DNA of 41,664 nt, from the NCBI GenBank assembly GCA_041493035.1, contig JBGPYB010000020.1, positions 1 through 41,664 of the forward strand. The letters run 5' to 3'. Shown in pieces: positions 6,912 to 14,961 of the stretch. Every line of letters begins with the position of its first letter. The stretch's first letter is position 1. The position numbers and the translations under genes were made by a program. The notes beneath the pieces are model-generated. The model saw nothing but the letters and a program-made list of their open reading frames with translations, did no database searches and was not told where the DNA came from. The stretch is from JBGPYB01 sp041493035. GTDB taxonomy: Bacteria > Acidobacteriota > Vicinamibacteria > Fen-336.

Positions 6912-7409
6912 ATGAAGCATCTCATCTGCCGAGCGCTGCGCCCGACCGTCCTCCTCCTCGCCGTGGCCTTCAGCCTGGCACCCGGGCCGACTTCCGCCGC
7001 CGAGGCGACCCTGTTCCTCTCCGGTGCCCGACCGAGCCTCGCCTGGAAGGCCGGTGTCGGCGGAGCGTTTGGCATAACGCTGTTCAATGTGGGTGGCGCC
7101 GAAGTGGAGGGAGCCCACCAGACCGGCGAGGTCGCCAATTCGGGCCTCCTGACCCTCTCCGGCCGCGTCTTCATTGCCCCGACATTCGGACGCGTCGTTC
7201 CGTACGCCGGCCTCTCGGCGGGCGCCTACCGGGCGACCCTCGGATCCGACGACGACTGGGGCACGATGAGAGGCGTCTTCATCGGCGCCAAGCTGAAGCT
7301 CCCCCTGGGCCTGCTGCTACGGGGAGAGTACGAGTGGATGCACTTCCCCGCCGGCGCTCTCATCCCCATGGATTCACGCTACTACGCGGGTGTCGGCCTC
7401 GGATTCTAG
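6912..7409 (+). CDS. Secreted outer-membrane beta-barrel-like protein
   Basis: A 165-residue protein with a clear Sec signal peptide (basic n-region, hydrophobic VLLLAVAFSLA, probable cleavage after A30 in TSAAEA). The mature part shows alternating hydrophobic and glycine/aromatic strands (WKAGVGGAFGITLFNVGG, VVPYAGLSAGAYRAT, LLLRGEYEWMHFP) and ends YYAGVGLGF with a terminal Phe, the classic BAM recognition signature of outer-membrane barrels. At about 135 mature residues it fits a small eight-stranded OmpA/OmpX-like barrel. The ligand or function is not evident. It is divergent from the JAMM gene and shares the regulatory gap 6796-6911. Confidence 0.75.
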   Translation: MKHLICRALRPTVLLLAVAFSLAPGPTSAAEATLFLSGARPSLAWKAGVGGAFGITLFNVGGAEVEGAHQTGEVANSGLLTLSGRVFIAPTFGRVVPYAGLSAGAYRATLGSDDDWGTMRGVFIGAKLKLPLGLLLRGEYEWMHFPAGALIPMDSRYYAGVGLGF

Positions 7410-7435
7410 CGCCGAGGAGCGCGTGAGCCCTGTGC

Positions 7436-7441
7436 TAAACT
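7436..7441 (+). promoter_or_regulatory. Extended -10 element of the MglA-like GTPase gene
   Basis: TGCTAAACT (7433-7441) has the TG dinucleotide of an extended -10 box. It lies 9 nt upstream of the GTG at 7451, predicting a leaderless or nearly leaderless mRNA. No -35 box or Shine-Dalgarno is apparent. Confidence 0.45.
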
Positions 7442-7450
7442 GGCGGTTCC

Positions 7451-8572
7451 GTGGTCTTCTTCAACTACACGACGATGCAGATGACGGCCAAGATCGTGTA
7501 CTACGGCCCTGGTCTGTGCGGGAAGACGACCAACCTCCAACACATCCATAGCAAGACCGCCGCCGCGTCGCGGGGCGAGATGGTGAGCCTCGAGACCGAG
7601 ACCGATCGCACGCTCTTCTTCGACCTCCTTCCCCTCGACGTCGGCGTCATCGGAGGGATGAAGGTGCGCCTTCAGCTCTACACGGTGCCGGGGCAGGTCT
7701 TCTACAACGCCACGCGCAAGCTGGTTCTCAAGGGTGTCGACGGCATCGTCTTCGTGGCCGATAGCCAGCAGGTGGCCCTCGATGCCAACGTGGAGTCAGC
7801 TCAAAACCTGGAGGCGAACCTCACCGAGCTGGGGATGAGCCTGGGCAAGATCCCTTTCGTCCTTCAATACAACAAGCGGGACATCCGGAACATCCATACG
7901 GTCGAGACGCTGAACCAAGCCCTGAACCCGGTAGGCGCTCCCCACTTCGAGGCTGCGGCCCTCCACGGCGTGGGCGTGTTCGAAACCCTCAAGAGCATTG
8001 CCCGTCTGGCGCTGACCTCGGTCAGGCAGAAGATCCTCAGCGAGGATCCGCGACGAGCCGGTTCGGCGATCCCCGCGCTGCTGCAGCCGACCCCGCCGCG
8101 GGCCGCCCTGGCCGTAACGAGCCCAGCCGCCGTCCCCACGGGAGCTGCGAACCCGGAAGACGTCCGCCTCGAGTTCGCTGAGGAAGACACCGGCCGCCAC
8201 GCGGTGCGGCCCGTGGCCACTCGGGGGCATCTGGACATCCAGAAGGAGCTGGAGGCCCTTAGGACCATGACCTCGGGGCCCAGCCGCATCGGCCGGATGG
8301 CCGAGAGCGCCGGCTACCGGGGGGTGGAGCGGCGACTCCAGGACATCTTGATCTCGGAACGGGACGCACGACCGGAGGTCAAGCGCAAAGCGAGCCTCGA
8401 TATCCCGGCCGATCTGCTGCGGGGGTCGGCAGCGATGCGGATCCACGTGGCCTTCGACGGCGCGGGGGGCGAGGAGATCGTTCGGGACGCGGTCACGGTC
8501 AAACTCTCCGGGAATCGGCGAATCGAACGACTGACCCTCCACCTCGACCTGGAGCTGAAGCCGAAGTTCTAG
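7451..8572 (+). CDS. MglA-like Ras-family GTPase with C-terminal extension
   Basis: Residues 1 to about 195 match the bacterial MglA polarity GTPase closely: G1 GPGLCGKTTN (residues 19-28, Lys25), LETETDRTLFFDLLPLD, the G3-equivalent LYTVPGQVFYNATRKL, GVDGIVFVADSQ, and the base-specifying NKRD (N141-D144). MglA controls front-rear polarity in Myxococcus and is switched off by an MglB roadblock protein. No MglB gene is seen here. Unlike the roughly 195-residue classical MglA, this protein has about 175 extra residues: an Ala/Pro-rich linker (about 205-245), a region with helices (HLDIQKELEALRTM) and a C-terminal beta-rich segment ending LTLHLDLELKPKF. Translation starts at GTG 7451. Roles in motility or cell polarity are inference. 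Confidence 0.9.
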   Translation: MVFFNYTTMQMTAKIVYYGPGLCGKTTNLQHIHSKTAAASRGEMVSLETETDRTLFFDLLPLDVGVIGGMKVRLQLYTVPGQVFYNATRKLVLKGVDGIVFVADSQQVALDANVESAQNLEANLTELGMSLGKIPFVLQYNKRDIRNIHTVETLNQALNPVGAPHFEAAALHGVGVFETLKSIARLALTSVRQKILSEDPRRAGSAIPALLQPTPPRAALAVTSPAAVPTGAANPEDVRLEFAEEDTGRHAVRPVATRGHLDIQKELEALRTMTSGPSRIGRMAESAGYRGVERRLQDILISERDARPEVKRKASLDIPADLLRGSAAMRIHVAFDGAGGEEIVRDAVTVKLSGNRRIERLTLHLDLELKPKF

Positions 8573-8578
8573 AGGCTT

Positions 8579-9766
8579 CTAGCTGGTAGGCGAAGTCGTA
8601 GAGATGCTCTTCTCGAGAAACGACTCCATCGCGGCGTCGATGCGTTCCCAGGAGTATTCGCGCTCGACGTACTCGCGTCCCTGGCGGCCCAGTGCTTCCC
8701 TGAGATCCGCGCGCGCCAGAAGAAGCCGCGCAGCCTCGCGAAACTCCGCGTGGCCGTCGTAGGAGAGCCCGCCTCCCGACCGCTGGCATTGCCCGGCCAG
8801 CACACGACACCGGCCGTTGGCCAGGACGGGAGTCCCAAGCTTCCAGGCCTCGAGCATGACGATGGAGAGGCTCTCGTACGGTGACGGCATGACCAGGAGC
8901 TCGGCCGCCTGTATCGCGGCGACTTTCTCCTGCTCGGTGATGAACCCGATATGACGGATCCGCGGATGATCGGGGATCGCGAGGGCCGCCTTCCCCGCGA
9001 GGACAAGATCCACCTCGATCCCTGTCTGTTCCAGGAAGTGCTGGAAGTAGGCGAACAGGGTCGCGCATCCCTTGTTCCGATCGATGCGCCCGACGTAGAG
9101 CAGGAACGGCCGCGTGAGACCGTGCTTGGCTCGGAACGCGGCGGGCGACGATCCCGTCGGAAGATCGAGCCCGCTCCCGATGGTCACGCTGGGGACCGCC
9201 CCGTTTCCGCTCACCTCTTCGATCAGGGCTTGCTCTTCGGGAGTCAAGTAAACGATGCCCCGCGGCATCCGGAAGAGAGGCTGGAATATCGCGAGACCCA
9301 CGGCCGGATCCTCCTCGGCCGTGGGGACGAGGACCGCGCGCTCCCGCACCAGAGGCAGCCCATGGAAGGTGTGGTAGTACCGGTAGCAATAGAAGAAGAT
9401 GACGTCGAAGCGCTCCCGGGCGGCGGCCACGGCGCGCACCAGGGCCGGAGACTCCGGTCCGTTGACGCGCACCCACTCCCGTTCTTCCTCCAGGGTGTGC
9501 GGGCCTTCGAACACGACGTTGGAGATCGAGGCGAAGAGCCTGGCCTTGCGGCGCCGCCTCACGCCGAAGCGGTGAACCGGGATGCCTCCAACCTCGGTTG
9601 TCCCCGCAGGATAGGCATTGGCCCAGTCGAGGTAGTTGACGGCGCGGGTGGCAAAGACCTCGACGTGGTGTTGGCGCGCGAGTCGCTCGGCGAGCCAGCG
9701 GCAATGGAGTTCGGCTCCGCCGTTGACCTCGGCGCCGTAGCGCTGGACGACGAAAGCCAGCTTCAC
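8579..9766 (-). CDS. GT4-type (GT-B fold) glycosyltransferase
   Basis: A 395-residue glycosyltransferase group 1 protein. The N-terminal domain opens KLAFVVQRYGAEVNGGAELH, the glycine-rich acceptor loop. The C-terminal nucleotide-sugar domain shows LLYVGRIDRNKG and the EX7E-like motif in PSPYESLSIVMLEAWKLGTPV. It transfers a sugar from an activated donor to an envelope or extracellular glycan; donor and acceptor cannot be read. The GTG at 9766 overlaps the stop of the upstream 146-residue protein (GTGA), so the two are probably made together. Its stop is 6 bp from that of the convergent MglA-like gene, with no obvious terminator between. Confidence 0.88.
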   Translation of the reverse strand: MKLAFVVQRYGAEVNGGAELHCRWLAERLARQHHVEVFATRAVNYLDWANAYPAGTTEVGGIPVHRFGVRRRRKARLFASISNVVFEGPHTLEEEREWVRVNGPESPALVRAVAAARERFDVIFFYCYRYYHTFHGLPLVRERAVLVPTAEEDPAVGLAIFQPLFRMPRGIVYLTPEEQALIEEVSGNGAVPSVTIGSGLDLPTGSSPAAFRAKHGLTRPFLLYVGRIDRNKGCATLFAYFQHFLEQTGIEVDLVLAGKAALAIPDHPRIRHIGFITEQEKVAAIQAAELLVMPSPYESLSIVMLEAWKLGTPVLANGRCRVLAGQCQRSGGGLSYDGHAEFREAARLLLARADLREALGRQGREYVEREYSWERIDAAMESFLEKSISTTSPTS

Positions 9767-10203
9767 GGGCCCGGAGGGGCGCCCTTCTCTTGCTCGGCAA
9801 CCGCTCGTTGGAGCCGCGTGATCTCCGTCAGGAGGCTGCGCACGACGTGGAGCAGGTAGAGGTTCACTTGGGACTGCCGGACGACCACGGGGTCCGTGTA
9901 CAGGCGGACGAAGGGGCGAACCAACTTCCTCAGAAACACGACGACACGGGCTTCGAGGCCGCGACGATGGGTCTCGATCCTGTAGTCGGGAGAGATGTTC
10001 CACCGCCCGTCAGCCGCCAGGAGATGGGCGAGGAGCTCCGGGTCGATCCCGGACTCGTCCGCCAACTCGACGAGTCTTGCGGCCACGGCCGTCTCCACGG
10101 TCGTGGCCGACTCGTTCCGCTGGCGGCGAACCGCGTCGCGAACCGCGTGCATCACGCGGTCCACGTCCACGCGACCGCCGCTCTGGACCAGAGGTTCGTC
10201 CAT
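9763..10203 (-). CDS. Glycan-cluster associated helical protein
   Basis: A 146-residue, probably soluble or peripherally membrane-bound protein. It starts with a VDVDRVMHAVRDAVRRQRNE segment that resembles N-terminal leaders found on glycosyltransferases and methyltransferases of surface-polysaccharide clusters. A DGRWNISPDYRIETHRRG element and a basic amphipathic region (VVVFLRKLVRPFVRLYTDPVV) follow, then QSQVNLYLLHVVRSLLTE, the pattern seen before the catalytic domain in such proteins. Here no catalytic domain is attached; instead the glycosyltransferase follows by a GTGA overlap. It may be a split-off membrane-association module for that enzyme (inference). ATG 10203 is preferred because it lies 7 nt after a TAGAAT box. 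Confidence 0.65.
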   Translation of the reverse strand: MDEPLVQSGGRVDVDRVMHAVRDAVRRQRNESATTVETAVAARLVELADESGIDPELLAHLLAADGRWNISPDYRIETHRRGLEARVVVFLRKLVRPFVRLYTDPVVVRQSQVNLYLLHVVRSLLTEITRLQRAVAEQEKGAPPGP

Positions 10204-10210
10204 TGAGGCG

Positions 10211-10216
10211 ATTCTA
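10211..10216 (-). promoter_or_regulatory. Candidate -10 box of the glycosyltransferase unit
   Basis: TAGAAT on the minus strand lies 7 nt before the ATG at 10203. No -35 box is evident. The position predicts a leaderless mRNA. Confidence 0.4.
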
Positions 10217-10231
10217 GCCGTCCCTCGCAAC

Positions 10232-10245
10232 CCGCCGTTAGGCGG
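10232..10245. terminator. Short hairpin downstream of the lipoprotein gene
   Basis: CCGCC-gtta-GGCGG forms a 5-bp GC stem just past the stop of the lipoprotein gene (minus strand). There is no U-tract, so intrinsic termination is doubtful. Confidence 0.25.
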
Positions 10246-10251
10246 AGCCGG

Positions 10252-11301
10252 TCACCCCTGCTTCGCTGAAGCGGGGGCGGGCGACGCCTTGGGAGCTGCA
10301 ACCGGGGTCTTGGCCGGCGCGGGACTCTTGCCCGGCGCCCCCTTTGCCGGCGCAGCCGGTGCGAGCGGCGCCGCGTCCACGATCAGATCGTCCGGGACCC
10401 CCGGAAGCTTGCTCGCCTCGCCGACGAACAGGTGGTAGACCTTGAAGCCCAGCTCCCGATCGTCGTTGTTCATCTTGAGGTCCTTCGGGACGAACGACTG
10501 GTTCATTGAGAAGCGGAGGTCCACCCAGTCCTCCGTGCCGAGGTCGGCGGCCTTCACCCGAATCTTCTTGAGGAAGACCTCGCCGTTCTCGATGGGCAGC
10601 GTGATCCCGGCCTTGCCGCCCAGAGACACGGTGAGGACCGGTGTTTCCGGAAAGCACTTGGAACAGGTGTCCGCTTCGAGGTAGATGAGGACGTCCTTCT
10701 TCGGGTTCTTGAACGAGACGAGTGCTTCCTTCTTCGTCCACGTGCGGATGACGCTCGGGTTCTCGGGGAGAGACTCGGGGTTGTGCCAGCCGTCCTTGTA
10801 GACAAGGAAGATGTTCTCGGTCTGGGGCTGGAATTCCATCGTCGCCCCTTTGTACTCTCGAAGCCCAAGGTCTTCGCCCTTGAGAGGCAGACGATCTCCC
10901 TTCCCGGCCACCGGAAAGAGCCCCATCACGGGACGAACTTCACCGACGTACGGATAGATCGGGATGAAGACGGTGCGGGTGTAACTGTAAGTCTTGCCGG
11001 CCTCCCAGGAGCTCAAGGGGACCGGCGGGAGATGGTCATCGGTGAAGAGAACGACCTTGTGCGAGTCCAGGAAGTGCACGAGAGCGCGGTAGTCCTTGTC
11101 GACCTTCTTGAACCCGGGACCGGTCGTCCAGGTATAGGTGACCTCGATGGCGCTCCCGAGAGGAGCGGTCGTGCGATTCGCGGAAAAAGAAGGCGTGATA
11201 TCCAGGGGTTCTACGGATCCACGGCGCCCGCAGGCCGGGAATAGGGCGGTGGACAGAAGCGCCAATGAGAGAACCCGTCGCCACACACGTCGAAGCTTCA
11301 T
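10252..11301 (-). CDS. Secreted lipoprotein with a CxxC motif
   Basis: A 349-residue lipoprotein of unknown function. It has a type II signal peptide with lipobox LFPAC (Cys24). The mature region is largely beta-like (ITPSFSANRTTAPLGSAIEV, SYTRTVFIPIYPYVGEV) and includes a FQPQTENIFLVYKDGWHNPE segment. A CSKC motif follows at C213/C216, then an LGFKVYHLFVGE segment and a low-complexity Ala/Pro/Lys tail from about residue 305. The CxxC pair could be redox-active or bind metal, or may simply form a structural disulfide. No family is recognised. ATG 11301 gives the signal peptide directly. The start lies below a promoter whose spacer contains a perfect palindrome (11363-11374). Confidence 0.8.
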   Translation of the reverse strand: MKLRRVWRRVLSLALLSTALFPACGRRGSVEPLDITPSFSANRTTAPLGSAIEVTYTWTTGPGFKKVDKDYRALVHFLDSHKVVLFTDDHLPPVPLSSWEAGKTYSYTRTVFIPIYPYVGEVRPVMGLFPVAGKGDRLPLKGEDLGLREYKGATMEFQPQTENIFLVYKDGWHNPESLPENPSVIRTWTKKEALVSFKNPKKDVLIYLEADTCSKCFPETPVLTVSLGGKAGITLPIENGEVFLKKIRVKAADLGTEDWVDLRFSMNQSFVPKDLKMNNDDRELGFKVYHLFVGEASKLPGVPDDLIVDAAPLAPAAPAKGAPGKSPAPAKTPVAAPKASPAPASAKQG

Positions 11302-11353
11302 CTCGATCTCCTAGCGCCCCAGCACGCGCGCCGGGGCGAGCCAAAACCTTCGT

Positions 11354-11383
11354 ACGATACAAGATCGGCCGATCAGGTGTCAA
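11354..11383 (-). promoter_or_regulatory. Promoter of the CxxC lipoprotein gene
   Basis: On the minus strand TTGACA (11383-11378), an 18-nt spacer and TATCGT (11359-11354). The -35 box is consensus and the -10 box moderate. The 5' leader would be about 45-50 nt. Confidence 0.55.
11363..11374. promoter_or_regulatory. Perfect 12-bp palindrome in the promoter spacer
   Basis: GATCGGCCGATC is a perfect dyad lying wholly between the -35 and -10 boxes of the lipoprotein promoter, a position expected for an operator. The cognate regulator is unknown. Confidence 0.45.
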
Positions 11384-11466
11384 TGAAAGACCGGCCGTGA
11401 CGCCTGCCCTTGATCTCGTTCATGCTACCATCCATCGTTCGCGGTTCTTGAGGAGGCTCCGGGGTT

Positions 11467-13116
11467 TTGAGGCGCGCGCCGGGCGGGGGGACGCTTGTGG
11501 CTTTGGGCATGCTGGCTTCGGCCTGCGCCCACGGTCGAGCCTCCGTCGCAACTGAGCTTCCGAACGTCTCCGAGGCGCGCCCGCAGGAAGATCGGACGGC
11601 GGCGTTGATCGCCGAGGCCGACACCTGCCTGGCTACGGGCATCGCCCAACTGAAGGACGGCCATCTCACCAGCGCCCGGGAGAGTTTCGACCGAGCGATC
11701 GATGCCTATCTGACCGCTCCCGGAGGTGCTTACGCCACGCCGAAGCTCGGTGATGCCTACCGCCGCACCCTCGAGACCATCCACCTGCGCGAGGTCGAGG
11801 CGCTCGCAGCCGGGGACGGCTTCGCCGAGACGCAGCCCGAGCCGGCGTCCATCGACGAAGTCGGGGGAATGGCCGTGGCGGACGGGACCCCGAGCGAGGA
11901 TACGCGGCGCAAGGCCGAGGAGGCCGTCCGGCAGGAGACCAACGACTTCCCCGTTGTCCTGAACAACGCAGTGCTTTCCTGCGTGGACCTCTACCAGGGG
12001 CGCCTGCGCGACTGGTTCTCCGCCGCGCTGACCCGCGGCAGCCAGTACCTCCCCCGCATCAGGCAGATCTTCGCCGAAGAGGGCGTGCCTCAGGACCTTG
12101 CCTATCTGGCGATGGTGGAGAGCGCCTTCCGTCCGGCGGCCCTCTCCCGCGCTCGGGCGAAAGGGGTCTGGCAGTTCATCTCGGAGACCGGCCGGCGCTA
12201 CGGATTGCAGCAGGACTGGTGGGTGGACGAACGCAGCGACCCCGACAAGGCCACTCGAGCCGCCGCCCGGTACCTGAGGGAACTCTACGGGATGTTCTCC
12301 GACTGGAATCTGGCCATGGCGGCCTACAACTCCGGCGAGGCGACCGTTGCCAAAGGGATCGCGCGGTACGGCACCAAGGACTTCTGGGAGCTGTCGCGCA
12401 CCCGCACCTTTCGCCGCGAAACGAAGAACTACGTCCCCCTGATTCACGCGGCGATCGTCGTGGCGAAGGCGCCCGAGAAATACGGCTTCTCCGTCACGCC
12501 GGAGGCGGCACCGGAGGCCGAGAAAGTGCCCGTTCAGGGCGCCGTCGACCTCAGGGTCATCGCCGAATGCGTCGGCGGGTCGGTCGACCAGGTCCGCGCC
12601 CTGAACCCGGAGCTGCGGAGACTCTCCACTCCCGCCGGACGGACGTTTGAGGTCAAAGTCCCGGCCGGCGCGGGCGAGACGCTCACGCGCTGTCTGGCCT
12701 CGGTCCCGCAAGACAAGCGGGTGCAGTTCCGCACCCACGTGGTGGCGCGTGGACAGACCCTGTACACGATCGCTAGGAGGTACGGCACGCGGTCTCAGGA
12801 CATCGCCTCAGCCAATGGGCTCGCGGCCGAGAAACCGCTGGCGGTGGGAAGCGAGCTGATCATCCCCATCGAGGGCCCGGGACGTCGTGCGCCCGCTATG
12901 ACGATACGACCCGCCACTCGAACAGCCAGCAACGCCGTGGCCGCGACGCCGGAGCCGGTGCGGGTGAGCTACCGCGTGCGCCCCGGGGACACTCTCGAGT
13001 CGATCGCCACGCAATACGGCACCACGATCCGTGACCTGCAGTCGTGGAACGGCCTCCACACCACGCGTATCGCTGCCGGCAACACCCTCACCATCTACAC
13101 CACCCGCAAGTTCTGA
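11467..13116 (+). CDS. MltD-like membrane-bound lytic murein transglycosylase with LysM domains
   Basis: A 549-residue peptidoglycan lyase. A lipoprotein signal with lipobox LASAC is followed by a tetratricopeptide-like helical segment (about 50-110). The SLT catalytic domain lies at about 195-320, with the catalytic glutamate E218 in LAMVESAF and the family pattern GVWQFISETGRRYGL and AAYNSGEATVAKGI. There are two LysM repeats (about 420-466 and 498-545), plus a degenerate LysM-like stretch at about 365-415. It cleaves glycan strands with 1,6-anhydro ends, probably while anchored in the outer membrane. TTG 11467 is chosen because an AGGAGG Shine-Dalgarno (11451-11456) precedes it and it yields the signal peptide; no ATG or GTG fits. 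Confidence 0.92.
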   Translation: MRRAPGGGTLVALGMLASACAHGRASVATELPNVSEARPQEDRTAALIAEADTCLATGIAQLKDGHLTSARESFDRAIDAYLTAPGGAYATPKLGDAYRRTLETIHLREVEALAAGDGFAETQPEPASIDEVGGMAVADGTPSEDTRRKAEEAVRQETNDFPVVLNNAVLSCVDLYQGRLRDWFSAALTRGSQYLPRIRQIFAEEGVPQDLAYLAMVESAFRPAALSRARAKGVWQFISETGRRYGLQQDWWVDERSDPDKATRAAARYLRELYGMFSDWNLAMAAYNSGEATVAKGIARYGTKDFWELSRTRTFRRETKNYVPLIHAAIVVAKAPEKYGFSVTPEAAPEAEKVPVQGAVDLRVIAECVGGSVDQVRALNPELRRLSTPAGRTFEVKVPAGAGETLTRCLASVPQDKRVQFRTHVVARGQTLYTIARRYGTRSQDIASANGLAAEKPLAVGSELIIPIEGPGRRAPAMTIRPATRTASNAVAATPEPVRVSYRVRPGDTLESIATQYGTTIRDLQSWNGLHTTRIAAGNTLTIYTTRKF

Positions 13117-13122
13117 AGTGAG

Positions 13123-13173
13123 CAAGGGGGGGCTGCGCCGCCCCCCTTGGACCCCCGCGCGCAGCCGCGGGTC
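13123..13173 (+). terminator. Two GC-rich hairpins between the transglycosylase and comM genes
   Basis: CAAGGGGGG (13123-13131) pairs perfectly with CCCCCCTTG (13141-13149) around a 9-nt loop. A second, bulged stem (GACCC 13150-13154 with GGGTC 13169-13173) follows directly. No T-tract follows either, so they may stall polymerase or protect the mRNA end rather than act as a classic intrinsic terminator. Confidence 0.45.
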
Positions 13174-13283
13174 GAGCTCAGGTGCCCACGACTGACGCGT
13201 TCGGACCTCCGCGGGCCCCAGCGTCGACTATTCTTCCTAACAGGCTCGGGCTCTCCCCCCGATTCGCTTTCGGGAGGAGATCC

Positions 13284-14795
13284 ATGCTCGCCACCTCGCT
13301 CACCGCCGCCGTGGTCGGCGTCGACGCGCATCTCGTACGGGTCGAAGCCGATACCGCCGGGGGCTTCCCCCGCTTCACGATGGTCGGCCTCCCCGACTCA
13401 TCGGTCCGCGAGAGCGAAGGGCGGATTCGCGCCGCCCTTCGCAACTGTGGCTACGGCTTCAAGTGGGACCGGCGTATAACGGTGAACCTGGCCCCGGCTA
13501 GCCTTCGCAAGGTGGGCTCGTCCTACGATCTGGCGACAGCCGTGGGGCTCCTCGCTGCCGACGGTCTCCTGCCGTCGGCGCTGCTCCGCGATGTCCTCCT
13601 GGTCGGCGAGCTCGCCCTGGACGGCAGCCTTCGCCCCGTCAGCGGCATCCTTCCGATGTTACTCATGGCACGTCGGCGAGGGATACGCGCCGCGATCGTA
13701 CCCGAGAGAAACGCTCGCGAGGCTCGCATCGTCGGCGACGTGCATGTCTATCCTGTCGGCAACCTCCCCGATGCCGTGACCCTCGCGGCATCGCCCGATC
13801 GCCCCCTGCCGCCGGTACCGGTCCCTGCGGAGCATGCGTCCCCCTCCCTCCCGGACATGGCCGACGTTCGGGGCCAGGCGGCCGCGAGGAGAGCGCTCGA
13901 GGTGGTAGCAGCCGGTGGTCACAACTTGCTCTTGGTTGGTCCGCCCGGCTCGGGGAAGACGATGCTCGCCCGGCGTCTTCCCGGCATCCTGCCGCCTCTA
14001 ACACCGGAGGAAGCCGTTGCAACCACGGCCATTCACTCGGCCTGGGGGATGCGTCTCGAGGACGTCCTGACAAGGCGTCCGTTCCGCGCCCCGCACCACA
14101 CCGCCAGCGACGCCGCCCTCGTCGGAGGCGGAAGCATCCCGCGCCCGGGCGAGGTCAGCCTTGCCCACAACGGCGTGCTGTTTCTGGACGAGCTGCCGGA
14201 GTTTCGCCGACACGTGCTGGAGGCGCTTCGAGAGCCCATCGAGGAACGAGCGGTGACGGTGTCGAGAATCCGCGGCACGCTCCGGCTCCCGGCGCGCTTC
14301 CAACTGGTGGCCGCCATGAACCCCTGCCCTTGTGGTTTTCGGGGAGACGCTCGTCGCGGATGCGTCTGCACGCCCCACCGTCGCCAGTCCTACGCGGGGC
14401 GAGTCTCCGGGCCGCTCCTCGACCGCATTGACCTCCACGTCGAAGTCGCATCCCTCAGCTACGCCGATATGACGTCGGCGCCGGGCGAATGCTCGGAATC
14501 AGTCGCTCGAAGGGTTTCGGAGGCTCGTTTACGCCAAGCAGGCCGAGGACAGGGTTCAGCGGTGCTGAACGCCGACCTGGAAGGGGGCGCCGTCCGGGAG
14601 GTCGCGGAGCTCGACGGCGACGGGCGGAGGCTGCTGGCGGCGGGCATGGAGCGCCTTGGCCTGACTGGGCGGGCCCACGACCGCCTCTTGCGGGTCGCTC
14701 GCACGCTCGCCGACCTGGAGGGCACCGACTCCGTGAGGGCGCACCACGTGGCCGAAGCCCTCCAGTACCGCCACCCCTCAGGCGATACGGAGTAA
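13284..14795 (+). CDS. comM: YifB/ComM family Mg-chelatase-like AAA+ ATPase
   Basis: A 503-residue ComM/YifB protein with three parts. The N-terminal Lon-like (ChlI) domain contains FTMVGLPDSSVRESEGRI, ITVNLAPASLRKVGSSYDL and LVGELALDGSLRPVSG. The AAA+ core has Walker A GPPGSGKT (219-226), GVLFLDELPEF as Walker B and NPCPCGFRGD as a zinc-like finger. A C-terminal helical domain follows. ComM is a hexameric helicase promoting branch migration during natural transformation; in non-competent bacteria its role is less clear. ATG 13284 is preceded by GGGAGGAG, a good Shine-Dalgarno, and matches the family N-terminus. Confidence 0.94.
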   Translation: MLATSLTAAVVGVDAHLVRVEADTAGGFPRFTMVGLPDSSVRESEGRIRAALRNCGYGFKWDRRITVNLAPASLRKVGSSYDLATAVGLLAADGLLPSALLRDVLLVGELALDGSLRPVSGILPMLLMARRRGIRAAIVPERNAREARIVGDVHVYPVGNLPDAVTLAASPDRPLPPVPVPAEHASPSLPDMADVRGQAAARRALEVVAAGGHNLLLVGPPGSGKTMLARRLPGILPPLTPEEAVATTAIHSAWGMRLEDVLTRRPFRAPHHTASDAALVGGGSIPRPGEVSLAHNGVLFLDELPEFRRHVLEALREPIEERAVTVSRIRGTLRLPARFQLVAAMNPCPCGFRGDARRGCVCTPHRRQSYAGRVSGPLLDRIDLHVEVASLSYADMTSAPGECSESVARRVSEARLRQAGRGQGSAVLNADLEGGAVREVAELDGDGRRLLAAGMERLGLTGRAHDRLLRVARTLADLEGTDSVRAHHVAEALQYRHPSGDTE

Positions 14796-14828
14796 CGGAT
14801 ATCTCTTTCAATTAATTGGAGAAATGGG

Positions 14829-14858
14829 TTGACGGCAGTTGAGCGAGCGTGGTAGCCT
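14829..14858 (+). promoter_or_regulatory. Promoter of the M23 peptidase gene
   Basis: TTGACG (14829-14834), an 18-nt spacer and TAGCCT (14853-14858), about 100 nt upstream of the ATG at 14962. A GGAGACGAG Shine-Dalgarno-like stretch sits just before the ATG. Confidence 0.5.
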
Positions 14859-14961
14859 CCCTGAGTTTTTGTTTGGCATCCCTTGTATGGAGGGGGCGGC
14901 AAGCGTCGCTCGGTGACCTGTTCATGTTAGCCCCAACGAGCATGTAGCTCGCGGAGACGAG

